64,000 bases of DNA, taken from assembly GCA_011316305.1 (NCBI GenBank), contig SAUG01000064.1, positions 1 to 64,000 on the forward strand, written 5' to 3'. Shown here piece by piece: positions 34,374-47,355 of the stretch; the stretch's first letter is position 1; the number at the start of each line of letters is the position of its first letter. The position numbers and the translations under genes are program-made. This stretch comes from Rusavskia elegans (Eukaryota; Ascomycota; Lecanoromycetes; Teloschistales; Teloschistaceae). The notes under the pieces are model-generated. The model was not told where the DNA came from. It did not search any database and was given only the letters and a program-made list of their open reading frames with translations.

Positions 34374-37300
34374 ATGTCTCAGATCACACGCAATGAGCCC
34401 ATCGCCATCGTGGGAAGTGCCTGCCGCTTTCCTGGAGAAGCCACTAGCCCTTCGAAGCTTTGGCAATTGCTGAAAGCACCACGCGATCTGTCGAAAGAGA
34501 TCTCGGAAGAAAGATTCCACGTCGATAGATTCTATCATCCGGATGGACTCCACCACGGTACATCCAACGTTCGTCATTCTTATTTCCTAGAGGATGACTT
34601 CAAGACGTTTGACGCGAATTTCTTTGGGGTGAAACCGGTTGAAGCTCTTGCCATGGACCCCCAGCAACGCTTACTGCTGGAGACAGTCTACGAAGGACTG
34701 GAAGCTGCCGGAATGCCCATGGAGAAAACACAAGGCTCGCAGACGGGTGTCTTCGTTGGGAATATGGGCGCAGACTACGCCGACATCGTCAGCCAAGATC
34801 TGGATTCCTTGCCAACTTACTTTGCTTCGGGCACTGCGCGAAGTATCCTGTCGAATCGGATATCTTACTTCTTCGACTGGCATGGGCCGTCGGTCATGGT
34901 TGACACAGCGTGCTCATCTAGCCTGGTCGCCGTACACCACGCAGTGCAAAGCCTGCGGTCGGGGGAGAGCCCAGTTGCGATCGCTGCCGGGGCCAACCTG
35001 CTTCTTGGGCCAGCACAGTATGTAGCAGAAAGCAAGCTCAATATGCTGTCCCCCATTGGCAAATCGCGTATGTGGGATGCAGCAGCGGATGGGTACGCGC
35101 GCGGTGAAGGGTTTGCAGCCGTGGTCCTAAAGGCTCTGAGTTCCGCCATAGCTGATGGAGACCACATCGAGTGCTTGATCCGAGAGACTGGGGTCAATCA
35201 AGATGGCCGTACGAAAGGTGCGTGGTCAATATTTCCTTTGCCTTTGCCAGCTTGGTGAACAGCCCAGATGCCAGCATATCGATAAGAAGGCGACAAACGC
35301 GTCTCTTTGGACCGATGGCTATCTCGGCTATCAGTAGTCCCTGGCGCTGAAATCGCTGCTGACAAATCCATTATATTGCAGGGATTACCATGCCCAGTCC
35401 TGTGGCGCAAGCGGCCTTGATACGCGATACTTACGCCCGCGCCGGGCTCGATCTCAGCAATCCTTCCCACAGACCACAGTACTTCGAGGCGCATGGCACA
35501 GGTAAATCCGTTGCTTCCTCTTGCTATCCTTGAATGGTTCGACGCTGACTGTCGAGCAATCAGGCACTCCAGCCGGAGATCCCGTTGAAGCAGAAGCTAT
35601 ACACACTGCCTTCTATGGCCCTCAATCGGGCTTCCAACGCGCCCCCGAGGACCAGAAGCTCCTTGTCGGATCCATCAAGACTATTATTGGCCATACCGAA
35701 GGCACCGCCGGACTAGCTTCTTTGCTGAAAGCTTCCTTGGCTTTACAGTATGGAGAGATTGTCCCCAACTTACACCTCGACCGATTGAATCCCGCAGTGC
35801 AGCCATTCTATTCCAATCTCGAGATCCCTACCGAACATCGTTCATGGCCCTCAGTGGAGGCTGGTGGCGTGAAGCGTGCGAGCGTCAATAGCTTTGGATT
35901 TGGGGGTGCTGTGAGTTATACCTTCGCCTGTCATTGTGTCGCGATGGGACTGACAATCCCTAGAATGCTCACGCAATCCTGGAGGCATACGAACACCAGG
36001 ATGAAAGCCAAACACCCCCTGCCGCAGTCTTCTCTCCCTTTATCTTCTCTGCAAGCTCAGAACGGGCTCTCTCGGCGACGTTAGAAGCTTATGCCCACCA
36101 CTTTCAAGCTTCCCCCGAGATTAGCCTCCGGGACGTGGCCTATACACTTCGCACTCGCCGGTCTTTCCTGCCGAAACGGGCGATTATCTCGGCAACAAGT
36201 ATCGATTCACTCTGTGAGAAGCTTCGATCAGAAGCCAAGAGCCAAGGCAAGCGAGACACCCCTGTTCGATCTTCGACTGGAAAGCCAAAAATTCTTGGAA
36301 TATTCACCGGTCAGGGGGCACAGTGGGCCCGTATGGGTGCTGAAATCATCGAAGCGTCCCCCGCCGCTCTTCAGATACTCAAAGGCCTTGAGCAAAGTTT
36401 GATGCTGCTACCATTGCCAGATCGACCCTCGTGGTCTATCGTCGACGAGCTCCTCGCAGAGAAGAGTTCTTCAAGACTTGATCAAGCTGAGATTTCGCAG
36501 CCGCTCTGTACCGCTCTACAGATTATGCTGGTTGTACTGTTACGGAAAGCCGGTGTCACGTTTAACACAGTCGTTGGCCACTCTTCTGGCGAGATTGCCG
36601 CAGCTTATGCTGCAGGTATTCTCTCGGCATCGGATGCGATGCGTGTTGCATATTACCGCGGATTCCACTTGAACCTCAGCCAAGGTCCTGAAGGTAAGCA
36701 AGGCGCCATGATGGCTGCTGGTACGACCTTAGACGATGCCCAAGAACTATGTCGCCTAGACGACTTTAACGGGCGATTGTGTGTCGCTGCGAGCAATTCC
36801 TCCAACAGTGTCACGTTGTCGGGTGATGTTGATGCGATTGAGGAAGCGAAAGAGGTCCTCGAGGCCGAAGAAAAGGTTGCCAGGCGATTGAAGGTGGATA
36901 AAGCGTATCACAGCTCTCATGTAAGGCACCCCCAAGTCACTCCTAGTTCGATCCCTGTCATCAAGAGCTCCAAGACGTATCTAAGGACTCAAGATTCGGG
37001 TCTTGCGCCCTGATATTTTACATCCGTCTAAAGTTTCACGAGTCGACTTGACGGACACCTTGCTGACACTAAAGTTCACTAGATGTTGCCATGCTCCGAA
37101 CCATATGTGAAATCCCTCCAAGAGTGTGGCATTAGCAGCACCACCTCGGGAGTAACCAAATGCCATTGGATATCCTCCGTCTACGCGGACGACGTTACCA
37201 AAGTAGATGATCGTCTGGAAAGCACGTACTGGATGAACAACATGGTACGGCCAGTTCTTTTCTCGCAAGCCGTAACGTCCGCCTTGAGCGAGAAGGGTCC

Positions 37301-40300
37301 GTTTCATCAAGTGCTTGAAGTTGGCCCTCATCCATCCTTGAAAGGTCCTGTATTACAGACGATCGAGGAGGTTGCTGGAGAGAAGATACCATATTTCAGC
37401 TGTTTCCACAGAGGTAGGAACAGCGTTGAAGCCTTGGCTGAAGGACTAGGACAGTTGTGGGCAGACCAAGCATCCGACGTGTTGAATCTTGACGAATACG
37501 AATCCTTCCTTTCCGGCGTCACTGATAATCGGCTTATCAAGAACCTACCGAACTACCAATGGGACCATGAGCGGATCTTCTACCACGAATCTCGCATCTC
37601 CAAAGCCCGACGGACGCATCCGCAACCTAGCCACGAGCTGCTGGGTACAAGGCAGCCGGACAATTGCAGTCGAGACATTCGTTGGCGTAATCTGCTTAAC
37701 CCAAGGGAGGTACCATGGCTCAAAGATCATCAGGTTCAAAGCCAACCGGTATACCCAGGTGCTGGCTACGTTGCAACCGCCCTAGAAGCAATTCAAGAGT
37801 CACTGCAGGACGCGAACTTATCCATTATCGAGATTCGAGATCTTGTAATCGGACAGGCATTGATCATCGAAGATGACCACTTGGTTGAGATCCTTGTATC
37901 CTTGACGAACATCCAGCGCACTGACACCGACTGTCATGCTCATTTTGCGTTTTTCAGCCAAGAGAGTAAGGATTCTGCTAACATGGTGGAGAATGCTTCG
38001 TGCGATATCCAGGTCCAATTCGGGGAGCTGGCTGCTGAAGCATTGCCTTCCAGATCTGTAATGAATAACCAGATCTTTGATCTCGAAGAGTCTCGATTCT
38101 ACAATGCCGTCAGCCGTCTCGGGTATGGCTACACGGGGCCTTTCAGGGCGCTCAGTGGGCTTAAGCGCAAATTGGACGTGGCGACAGGATACATCACAGT
38201 GCCCGAGCCAACGCCCACGTTTGAAAAGCTCCTCGTTCATCCGGCTGAGCTCGATGCTGCGATTCAATCCATGATACTTGCCTTCTGTTACCCAGGTGAT
38301 ACAAGTCTTCGTACCATCCAGCTGCCGACCGGTATTGACTGCATGCGATTCAATGTTCCCCTCTGCGCAAGCACAGTCCCTGGTTCGATGGTACCTTTTC
38401 GCTCCTCCGTCACACCTGGCGAAAGCGATGATATCAACGGCGACGTGGAAATCTACCGCGACGATGGCCACACGACTATTGTCCAGTTGCAAGGCCTGCA
38501 CACAAAGCCACTTACTGTTGCAGACGACCTTGATATTTTCTCTGCGTTCCAATGGGAAGTCGAATGTCCAACAAGTGGGGATCTGTCCATGCCCGAAGGT
38601 GAACTCGAGGGAGAGAAGAAGCTTTTCGACACCGTCGAGCGAGTAGCCTACTTTTACCTCAAGAACCTGGACAAGGCCATCCCTGAAGAAGCGCGACGGA
38701 ACTTGGCGGAACATCAGAGATGTCTTTTCCATTACCTCAAGTATACGCTAGGCAAGGTTGAACGAGGAGAACTGACTCACATGCGACCGGAATATCTCAA
38801 GGATACCCTTGAGGATATACGTGCTCTCATATCCGAGCGGCCCGATAGCATCGATCTGCAGCTGATGCAAGCTGTTGGAGATAACCTGCTTGCAGTTATG
38901 AAAGGGGAGATGAACATGTTGGAGCCAATGGTCCGCAACAATATGCTCAACAAGTTCTACACGGATGCGCTGGGTATGAATCGATATCTCCAGGATCTTA
39001 CGCGTATGGCAGCACAGATCAGTCATCGATACCCCCATATGAGCGTCTTGGAGGTTGGAGCTGGTACTGGAGGTGCCACCAAAGTCATCCTTCGAGATTT
39101 GGATAATGCCTTTGGCTCGTATTGTTATACAGATATCTCAACTGGATTCTTCAACGAGGCGAAAGAAACCTTCCGCGCCCACGAAGCCAAGATGACGTTC
39201 AAAGCTCTCGACATCGAGAAAGACATCGTTGAACAGGGCTTCGAGGAGCAGTCTTACGATCTCCTAATTGCTAACCTTGTCGTCCATGCCACTAAATATC
39301 TGGAACACACCATGCGCAATCTTCGACGGTTGGTAAAGCCCGGCGGTTACCTTTTGCTTCTTGAAATTACAGATAATAACCCTCTTCGATTTGGATTCAT
39401 ATTCGGCGGGCTGCCAGGCTGGTGGCTGGGTCATGAAGATGGAAGGACCCTGTCTCCTTGTGTCGACATACCTGCCTGGAACGAAGTAATGCGCAAAACA
39501 GGATTCGCCGGAGTTGACTCAGCGACCCGTCATGTGGAGACATGTCCACTGTCAGTGATGATTACACAAGCCGTTGACGATCGTATTCGATATATGAGAG
39601 AGCCTTTGTTGTCCCCAAACCTACCGGAAGTCAGCAAGACTGATCTTACTATCGTGGAGGGAACCGGGACCAAGTCATCGCAGCTGACACAGGAATTGCG
39701 GCGGTTCCTTCTACCCAAGTACAGGAATGTGACAGTGGCTTCCGGCCTTGACGATGTGCTGGTACATGACATGGCCGTGATGGGCAGCGTCATTGTAGTA
39801 GCTGACCTGGACAAACCCGTCTTCGACGGAATCACTCGGCTGCGTCTTCAAGCATTCCAACAGATATTCAAGCGCTCGAGGAACGTTTCATGGGTCACTT
39901 CGGGCTGTCGAGGCGGCAATCCTTGGGCGAACATGGTTGTTGGTGCCGGCCGAAACATAGTCCTGGAGATGGAACATGTACGGCTGCAGTTCGTTGACTT
40001 CGATGATCCTTCAGAAGCCAGCGCCGTGATGGTGGCGTCAAAGCACCTGCAATTTGAAGCCTCTGATACCTGGGAGCGCCGAAACAAAGCGCAGAACTTG
40101 CTGTGGTCTTCCGAGCCCGAAATGTGCTACCACAACGGACGGTTCCTCCTTCCTCGCATTCGTCTAAGCAAGGAGCGAAACAAGCGATACAATTCTTTAC
40201 GTCGTTCAACGGTAGAGAACATGAACCCAAGAGCATCATCGTTAGCTCTTTCACCGTCAGGACCATCATATGGGATTTTCCAAGACCATTTCCCTACCGT

Positions 40301-43300
40301 GGTCGACGACCTTGTAGATCCCGTTACCATAGTCGTCAGTCACTCCATCCTCCGCTCAGTCAAGCTCGCTTCGCATGATTATCTGTTCCTCGTCATGGGT
40401 ACCGATAACAACAACAAGCCCGTCGTGGCCATGTCGGATAAGCAGTCTTCGATCATCCATGTCGAAGCCGCGTGGACCGTACAGCAGCCCCTTGCTAATG
40501 CCAAAGGTAAGAAGATGCTGATCGCACTCTACGAGCAGCTTTTGGTCCAGAGTATACTCCGTGATCTATGCACCAATGATACCCTTGTGGTTCTCGATGT
40601 TGCTGAATCCATGAGAGGAGCCCTCAATCGTCGCTGTGGGGAAAAGGGCGTGATTCTGTCCGTCTTATCCACTTCAAGGTTCTCCCGTACAAAGGACGTT
40701 ACCTGCATATACAGCCACGAATCCAGACGTTCGATTCGATCGAAACTCCCATCAAAGATCTCTCGGTTCGTCACTATGTCAACAGATGATATCACGGCCG
40801 GTGAAATTTTATCCTGCCTTCCACACCGTTGCGATGTCATAACCTTGGACTCATTGACAGGAGACCGCTCACATACCACGAAAGTTGATACTATCGAGCA
40901 AGGTTCCGAAATTGCCAGGCTCTTGAAAACAGGGTACCTTCACGTCAAGGCTGAACAGCATAATGTTGAATTGCATAAGGTCCGCTCAGCGACTCCCACA
41001 GAAGTGTCCGAATCTTCAATAACCAGCAAAGCGCCATTGCTTGTTGAATGGAAAACGGACGAAGAATTACCTGTCCGTGTACAGCCGGCGCCGACGCTGG
41101 TGAGATTCGCAGCCGACAAAACCTACTGGTTGGTTGGATTGACTGGGGGATTGGGTCTATCGATATGCCGCTGGATGATTGACCGCGGCGCCGAGTACAT
41201 TGTCATGACCAGTCGCAATCCGAAGATCGAACCCTCCTGGCTGGATGAAGTCGAGGCTCTGGGCGCGACGGTGCAAGTTTTCGCAAATGATATTACTGAT
41301 CGGAACGCTGTGCAAGATGCATACCAGACCATTTGCACGACCATGCCCCCAATCGCCGGTGTCGCTCAAGGGGCTATGGTTCTCCAAGATATGTTGTTCG
41401 CAGACATGGACCTCGATGCTGTGGAGCGGGTCATGAAACCTAAGGTTAATGGCAGCATCTACCTTGACGAGATCTTCCACGACTCGCCACTGGACTTCTT
41501 CATCTTCTTTTCTTCCGTCGCTGCAATTAGCGGCAACAAAGGACAAAGCATCTACGGCGCAGCGAACACCTTCATGCATGCTCTTGCGGCGCAGAGACGT
41601 CAGCGCGGTGTTGCTGGATCGGTCATCGATATTGGATGTGTAATGGGGAATGGCTACGTCACAAGAGAGCTGACGGAGCAACAGCAACAATACCTTGAGG
41701 AAGTGGGCAATGTCTGGCTCAGTGAGCAAGATTTTTTGACAATCTTTGCTGAGGCAGTCCTGGCTAGTCCACCCGGTGCCACAGAGACCATGGGCTTCCT
41801 CACCGGTCTCAAGATACAGAATGGTAAGAGCGAGAAGGTGAGCTGGACCAATAATCCGATGTTTCAACATCTGGTGCAGAAGACTGCGACCGTCACAGCG
41901 GCAGGGGCGTCGAAAGCCGGCGGAATGCCACTGAAGCAACAACTCGAGGGAGCCAAGGCAGAGGATGTCCAAATGATCATTGGAAGTGAGTAAACATTGG
42001 ATCCGGCGACCATGCGGTGCTAACAGAATGTAGATGCATTTGCTGCAAAATTGCGATCTGCATTGCAGGCGGATGTAGATCGAGAGATTCTAGACACCGC
42101 CTTGGATGAGCTCGGCATGGACTCACTGGTGGCTGTCGAAGTTCGGTCGTGGTTCCTGAAGGAGCTGAGTGTGGACATCCCCATTCTGAAGATCCTCAAA
42201 GCGTCATCGCCCAATGCCCTGTTGGAGTCGGTTTGGTCATCACTCCCCGAAGAGCTTGTAGGGTCCAAAGAACCCTCCGAGCAACTCCAGGCAGAGCAAG
42301 TTCCACTGAATGAAGTATCCTCTCATTCCTTGCCAGATGGAGCGGATACATCTCTCCGTCGCGATCCAGAAGCACCGGAAAACGAGCTCTCGACGGGCAC
42401 ACTGCTTCAATCTGACTCGAGGGGCTCTACTGATACGACCTCTTCCGAAGACGACCTTGATAGTGGCTCCATCTCTTCTGCGCCAGAAGAAGTGCTCCCG
42501 ATAGTCAATAGTTGCGAGAGGACGGTGCCAATGTCGTTCAGTCAGTCCCGATTCTGGTTCCTTACATCATATATTGAGGATCAAGCTGCTTTCAATATTA
42601 CAGTTCTCATCAAATTACGCGGCAACCTGGATGTGGAAAGGTTTACCAAAGCCTTTGATGCGGTCACCGAAAGATACCAATCGCTGCGGACATCGTTCGA
42701 TAGTGCTGCCAACCAGCCCGTACAGACAGTATGGAAGCATTCCAACATCAAGATCCATTCAAGATCAGTCGAGGATGAGAGTGCGGTCAAGAAGTGCTGC
42801 GACGCCATCCATAAACACATCTACGATTTGAAGGAAGGTGATACGATGGGGGCCGAGCTGCTTTCCTTGTCGTCATCCACCCACTTTTTCGTGCTCGGCT
42901 ACCATCATATCAATATGGACGGTGTCGCTTTGGAGGTCCTTGTCTCCGAGCTCGAAAAGGCTTACAACAACACAAGTCTCGATGGGGACATCTTGCAATA
43001 TGCGGACTTCGCGATAAGGGAAAGGCAACAGTATGCAAATGGCCAGTGGTCGTCAGAAATTGCATTCTGGCACGAAGAGTTCCCAGAGCTACTAGAGCCA
43101 ATCCCATTGTTGCCCCTATCGAAACGCTCCTCCCGTCCAAAGGCACCTAGATACGGCACATTGAAGGCTGAGCGCAATGTCGAGGCCGGACTGGGGGCAA
43201 ATATCAAGCAGGCATGTCGCAAGTTCAATGTCACGCCCTACCATTTCCATTTGGCCACCTTGAGCGCGCTTCTCGCTCGTTATACCGAGACTGAAGACTT

Positions 43301-43649
43301 CTGCATTGGTCTGGGTGACGCGAATAGAAAGGATCCCGACGTGAGAGAGTCGCTCGGCCTTCACTTGAACCTTGTTCCACTCCGGGTCCGCTGCAATGTG
43401 GAGAAAGCTTTCAGTCAAGCCTTGAAGGAGATGCAGCGAAGATCGCAAGAAGTCTTTGCCAACTCCAGGGTGCCATTCGATGTTCTCTTGAGCGAGCTCA
43501 TGGTGCCCCGGTCACCATCTCACGCGCCCTTGTTCCAAGTCTTCATGAACTATCGGCAAGGCATCCGACAGATGCGATCTTTCTGCGGCTGCGACTGTGA
43601 AGGAGAACTCATCGGCGGTGGTCAAGTCGCTTATGATATCCCATATTAA
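34374..43649 (+). CDS. PKS-NRPS hybrid, 5' part: KS-AT-DH-MT-KR-ACP-C, truncated by a frameshift
   Basis: Exons 34,374-35,217, 35,382-35,501, 35,564-35,910, 35,964-36,920, 37,083-41,985 and 42,034-43,649 give about 2,928 aa before TAA. Domains in order: KS (VDTACSSSL, Cys about 180; [15 protein letters not shown]), AT (GHSSG, Ser about 644), DH ([12 protein letters not shown], His about 972; VHPAELDAA, Asp about 1147), C-methyltransferase ([10 protein letters not shown], about 1411), a region with no usable ER, KR (LTGGLGL, about 2106; [15 protein letters not shown]), ACP (LGMDSL, Ser about 2421) and C domain (HHINMDG, about 2681). All catalytic residues seen are intact. It would build a reduced, methylated polyketide with the trans-ER and condense it with an amino acid. 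The C domain stops at AYDI: its C-terminal part is missing and the frame closes at 43,647-43,649. The 3' part continues at about 43,640 in another frame. Confidence 0.9.
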
Positions 43650-46285
43650 AGATTGGATTGACGTACGTTCCTCTGGACCCCCGGGCTGGATATGGCCGTC
43701 TTGTATCTATAGTCTCGGAATGTCGACCTGCAAGCATTGTCGTCGATGCCTTTACCAAAGGCGAAGTCGCCACTATCAGCACGCAAAGTCTGGTCATTGA
43801 CATTTCCAGCCTACCACCCATACCTTACAAAGATTCACCCACCACCGCTCAGCCAGACGATACAGCGGCTGTGATTTTTACGAGCGGCTCGACAGGAACG
43901 CCCAAGGGTATCTGCCTAACGCATGCCTCGCTGCGTAACAATTTGGAACTAGCAACTCGACAATTTGACTACAATGAAGGGATCGAAGTCACTCTGGGTC
44001 AATGCGCCTTCAGCTTTGACATGTCGCTGGCTCAGACGTTCACAACCCTATGTAACGGAGGCACCCTCGTCGTTGTTCCCAAGGAGCTCCGGGGTGATTC
44101 TGCTGCTTTGGCAAGCTTGATTCGCACCGAAAATGTCACTTGGACCCAGGCAACCCCATCGGAATATGTTTCCTGGATCCAGCATGGTTCCGCGGCTCTG
44201 AAAAATTCAAGCTGGAGATTTGCTTGTGCGGGTGGTGAAAAAGTTGGCTCTGCTCTTCTGGAATGCTTCAAGTCGCTCGAGAATGAGGAGCTGGTGCTCT
44301 GTGACGCGTATGGACCTGCAGAAATCACCTTTTCTTGCAATTCGAATATTGTACCTTACAGGGATGCAAATCCGAAGCCCCGAGGGCTGGCTACCTGGCC
44401 AAACTACGCCATTTACATCCTGGACAAGGATCTCAAGCCAGTGCCTAAAAACGTCTCTGGAGAGATCTACATAGCTGGCGCCGGACTGGGCACCGGCTAT
44501 CTCCATAACCTAAACTTAACCAGTGAGCGATTCATCCGCAATCCCTACGCAAGCTCTTGGTTCACCTCCCAGGGGTGGGTCAGTATGCATAGGACCGGAG
44601 ACCAGGGTCGACTTACCTCCGAAGGAAATCTTCTACTGGAGGGACGCATTGAGGGAGATACTCAGATCAAGCTCCGAGGCATTCGAATTGATCTCAGAGA
44701 CATCGAAGCCGCCATCATTCAGAGTTCTGCTGGCGAGGTGACCGACTGCGCCGTATCGGCTCGAGATCAATCCGGCACTAGCTATCTTGTAGCACACGTT
44801 GTACTCAAACGACCTCAAAACACTGCTTGGCTCCAGCAGCTCCAAGCTCGTTTACCCTTGCCTCAATACATGAAACCATCATCCATGATTCCCATATCTA
44901 AACTGCCCATGAATGACTCGAATAAGCTGGACCGGAAAGCCTTAACGACTTTGATTGCAACAGAAGAAACCCCTCCTGTACCTATATCAGAGGGACTCAC
45001 CGTCCAACAAATAGAGATGAGATCCCTTTGGGCTCAGGTCATCCCGGAAGCTGTCATGAAAAGTCACGAGGTTGGCCCAAGCACGGACTTCTTCCACGCT
45101 GGTGGTACTTCTCTACTCTTGGTCAATCTCCAGAGTCTCTTGAAGCAGAAACTTGAGCATGCGCCGCCGTTACACGAATTGTTCGAGGCACCGACCCTCG
45201 AGAGTATGGCTCTTCTTTTGGACCATAGCCGTATCGATGTTCCTGTGGAGCATATCAACTGGGAGCAAGAAGCAGATCTGTTACCTGAGGATGTCTATGA
45301 CCTCACACAATCCATGGCCACACAGACAACGGAGTCAACACCACCTCACCGAGTTATCCTCACGGGCGCAACAGGCTTTTTGGGTAGACATATCCTTGCC
45401 CGTCTCCTTCAGCTTCCCAACATCCAGAAGATATACTGCGTTGCCGTTCGCGATGTAGCATCCTTGCCGTCGGTATTCCGAGACCCCCGGATCGATATCT
45501 TTCCCGGTGATCTTACCTCGCCAAGATTAGGCCTCAACCCCGACGAGACCACCACAATCTTCTCAAATGCCGACCTCATCATCCACAACGGCGCAGACGT
45601 ATCCTTCATGAAGACCTACCAATCCCTAAAACCAACCAACGTCGCCCCAACCAAGTACCTCGCCCAACTAGCCGCATCAGCCAACCTGCCATTCCATTTC
45701 ATCAGCTCCGCAAGTGTCGCCCAGCTGACCGGACTGGACACATTTGGCGAGGTCAGTGTTTCCCAATGGGCGCCCGGGCCCGAAGCCGACGGCTACACCG
45801 CCGCCAAATGGGTAGCCGAGCGCCACCTCGAGAAAATACACGAGCGCTTCCACCTCGCAGTAGTCATCCACCGGCCCTCCAGCATCTCAGGTGAAGGCTC
45901 CGGGGAACTAGATCTCATGAACAATATCTTCAAATACATCGAATTACTGGAAGCCGTCCCTCAAGGTCCAGCATGGAAAGGCTATTTCGATTTCATCTCC
46001 GTACACAGTGTCGCTGCAGAGGTGATTAAGTCTGTTTTGAAGCCTCAAGAAGCGGGGGTCCGGTATCTATACAGTGCTGGGGAGATAGTTTACCCACTAT
46101 CTGTGATGAAGGAGCTGACGGAGGGTGGGGCTGGGTTGCCTATCAAGACCCTGCCGGTGAAGGAGTGGGTGGATGCGGCTGAGGCAAAGGGCTTGGATGT
46201 GATGTTGGCGGCGTACATGCGGGTTGTGGGCGAATCGAATAACCCGATGGCGTTCCCGAAACTCCTAAAGGATCCACGGGTCTGA
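43640..46285 (+). pseudogene. PKS-NRPS, 3' part: partial A, T and terminal R domain, out of frame
   Basis: Open from about 43,637 to the stop at 46,283-46,285 (about 880 codons), but with no start codon of its own and in a different frame from the C domain. It begins inside the adenylation domain at core A2 (YVPLDP); core A1 and about the first 100 residues of the domain are absent. Next come A3 (FTSGSTGTPKG), A5 (DAYGPAE), A7 (RTGDQGRL), A10 (NKLDRKA), a thiolation domain (FFHAGGTSLL) and a reductase domain with TGATGFLGRHI and the Tyr/Lys pair in GYTAAKW. In cytochalasan synthetases the A domain selects the amino acid and R releases the chain as an aldehyde. Without A1 and in this frame it cannot function as part of the hybrid. 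No intron with acceptable donor and acceptor rescues the junction. Confidence 0.85.
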
Positions 46286-47355
46286 TTAGGGTCAGAGTGG
46301 CAGCGTTCTATGCGGAGGTGCTCTCCACTGTGATACGGCTCGGATTGTGACGGGCAGGACATGCCATGAGGCCATTGAGGCAGGGACGGGCAAACATTTG
46401 CAACCAGTTCGTGGATCCTCTTCATTGCTAGGGGAAAGAAAAAAGGATCAGGATATCCGTCTGCGGTCCCAAACTATATATAGTCTGCCATGTTTTAGCT
46501 GCCATCTGATGTGTCATTAAGTTTTCAAAGCCAAGCGGTGACCCGGTACTAGAGTCTTACTGTCTCTACAGAAATTTGTATTATCCTCCACAATGTATCG
46601 CACAGCTGACAGGGTAAGGTAAGGTTTCATCAAGAGTTGTGGCTCAGTATACTTTTCATACATTGATCACCCCATTGATTTAGCTACAATATATCGAGAC
46701 AATAGTCCACGTTTGTCAAGCACCTATTAGCTCGTCTTTTGTTGTGTTTTGCCCGTGGCTGGATTTACTTCTACTAAGTTTGAGGAAATAGATTCTAAGT
46801 ATATATCCGAAGGTACACAGCTAATATATAATCTTTACGCTTTTATCTAAGGAATCCTTGGCCTTTCCTCACGCTGTTATATTCCAGTTCGAACGTTGTT
46901 TCTTCCTATTCAACGAAGCGTCGAGTTTATAGCTGATTCGTTATCAAGATAGTATTTGAGATCGGGAGATTGCCTCTAAAATATTTGGCTCGCTAGCCTA
47001 ATGCAGTCAATTGTTGCGCACTCGATACACGCGGGGAATCTTCTAAAAGATGGCTAAACCCTTTCGAGTACTAAGGCGGCCTAAAACCAATCAAATTAAA
47101 TACTTCGTGCGAGACAACATCCTACAATGCATCCGTGAGTCATCAGCACCCGTAAGTCATCAGGCAGTAGTGCAGCCTACAGTACAAGAATAACAAGACA
47201 AGTGAAACAGGAATAAAGGCGTTTATATAAGAGCGTCTCACAAGTCCCTCCAATCTGGAAACAAACCGTGATTCCTCGAGTATATCGCTGCCATCATTGG
47301 TTCTCCTCGGTCTATTGTTGAACCAACTAATCTCGATTTCTTCCCGGTCTCCGTA
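46286..47355. other. Intergenic region after the PKS-NRPS
   Basis: 1.07 kb with no gene. The stretch 46,780-46,870 is AT-rich with TA runs and may be a small decayed insertion; otherwise I see nothing. Confidence 0.3.

Noticed and set aside
43611..43711. Possible intron bridging the C and A domains of the PKS-NRPS
   Set aside because: No GT upstream of the TAA at 43,647 fits a fungal donor, and the nearest candidates would give an intron under 40 nt. The strong gtacgt at 43,662 lies after the stop. None would supply the missing A1 region.
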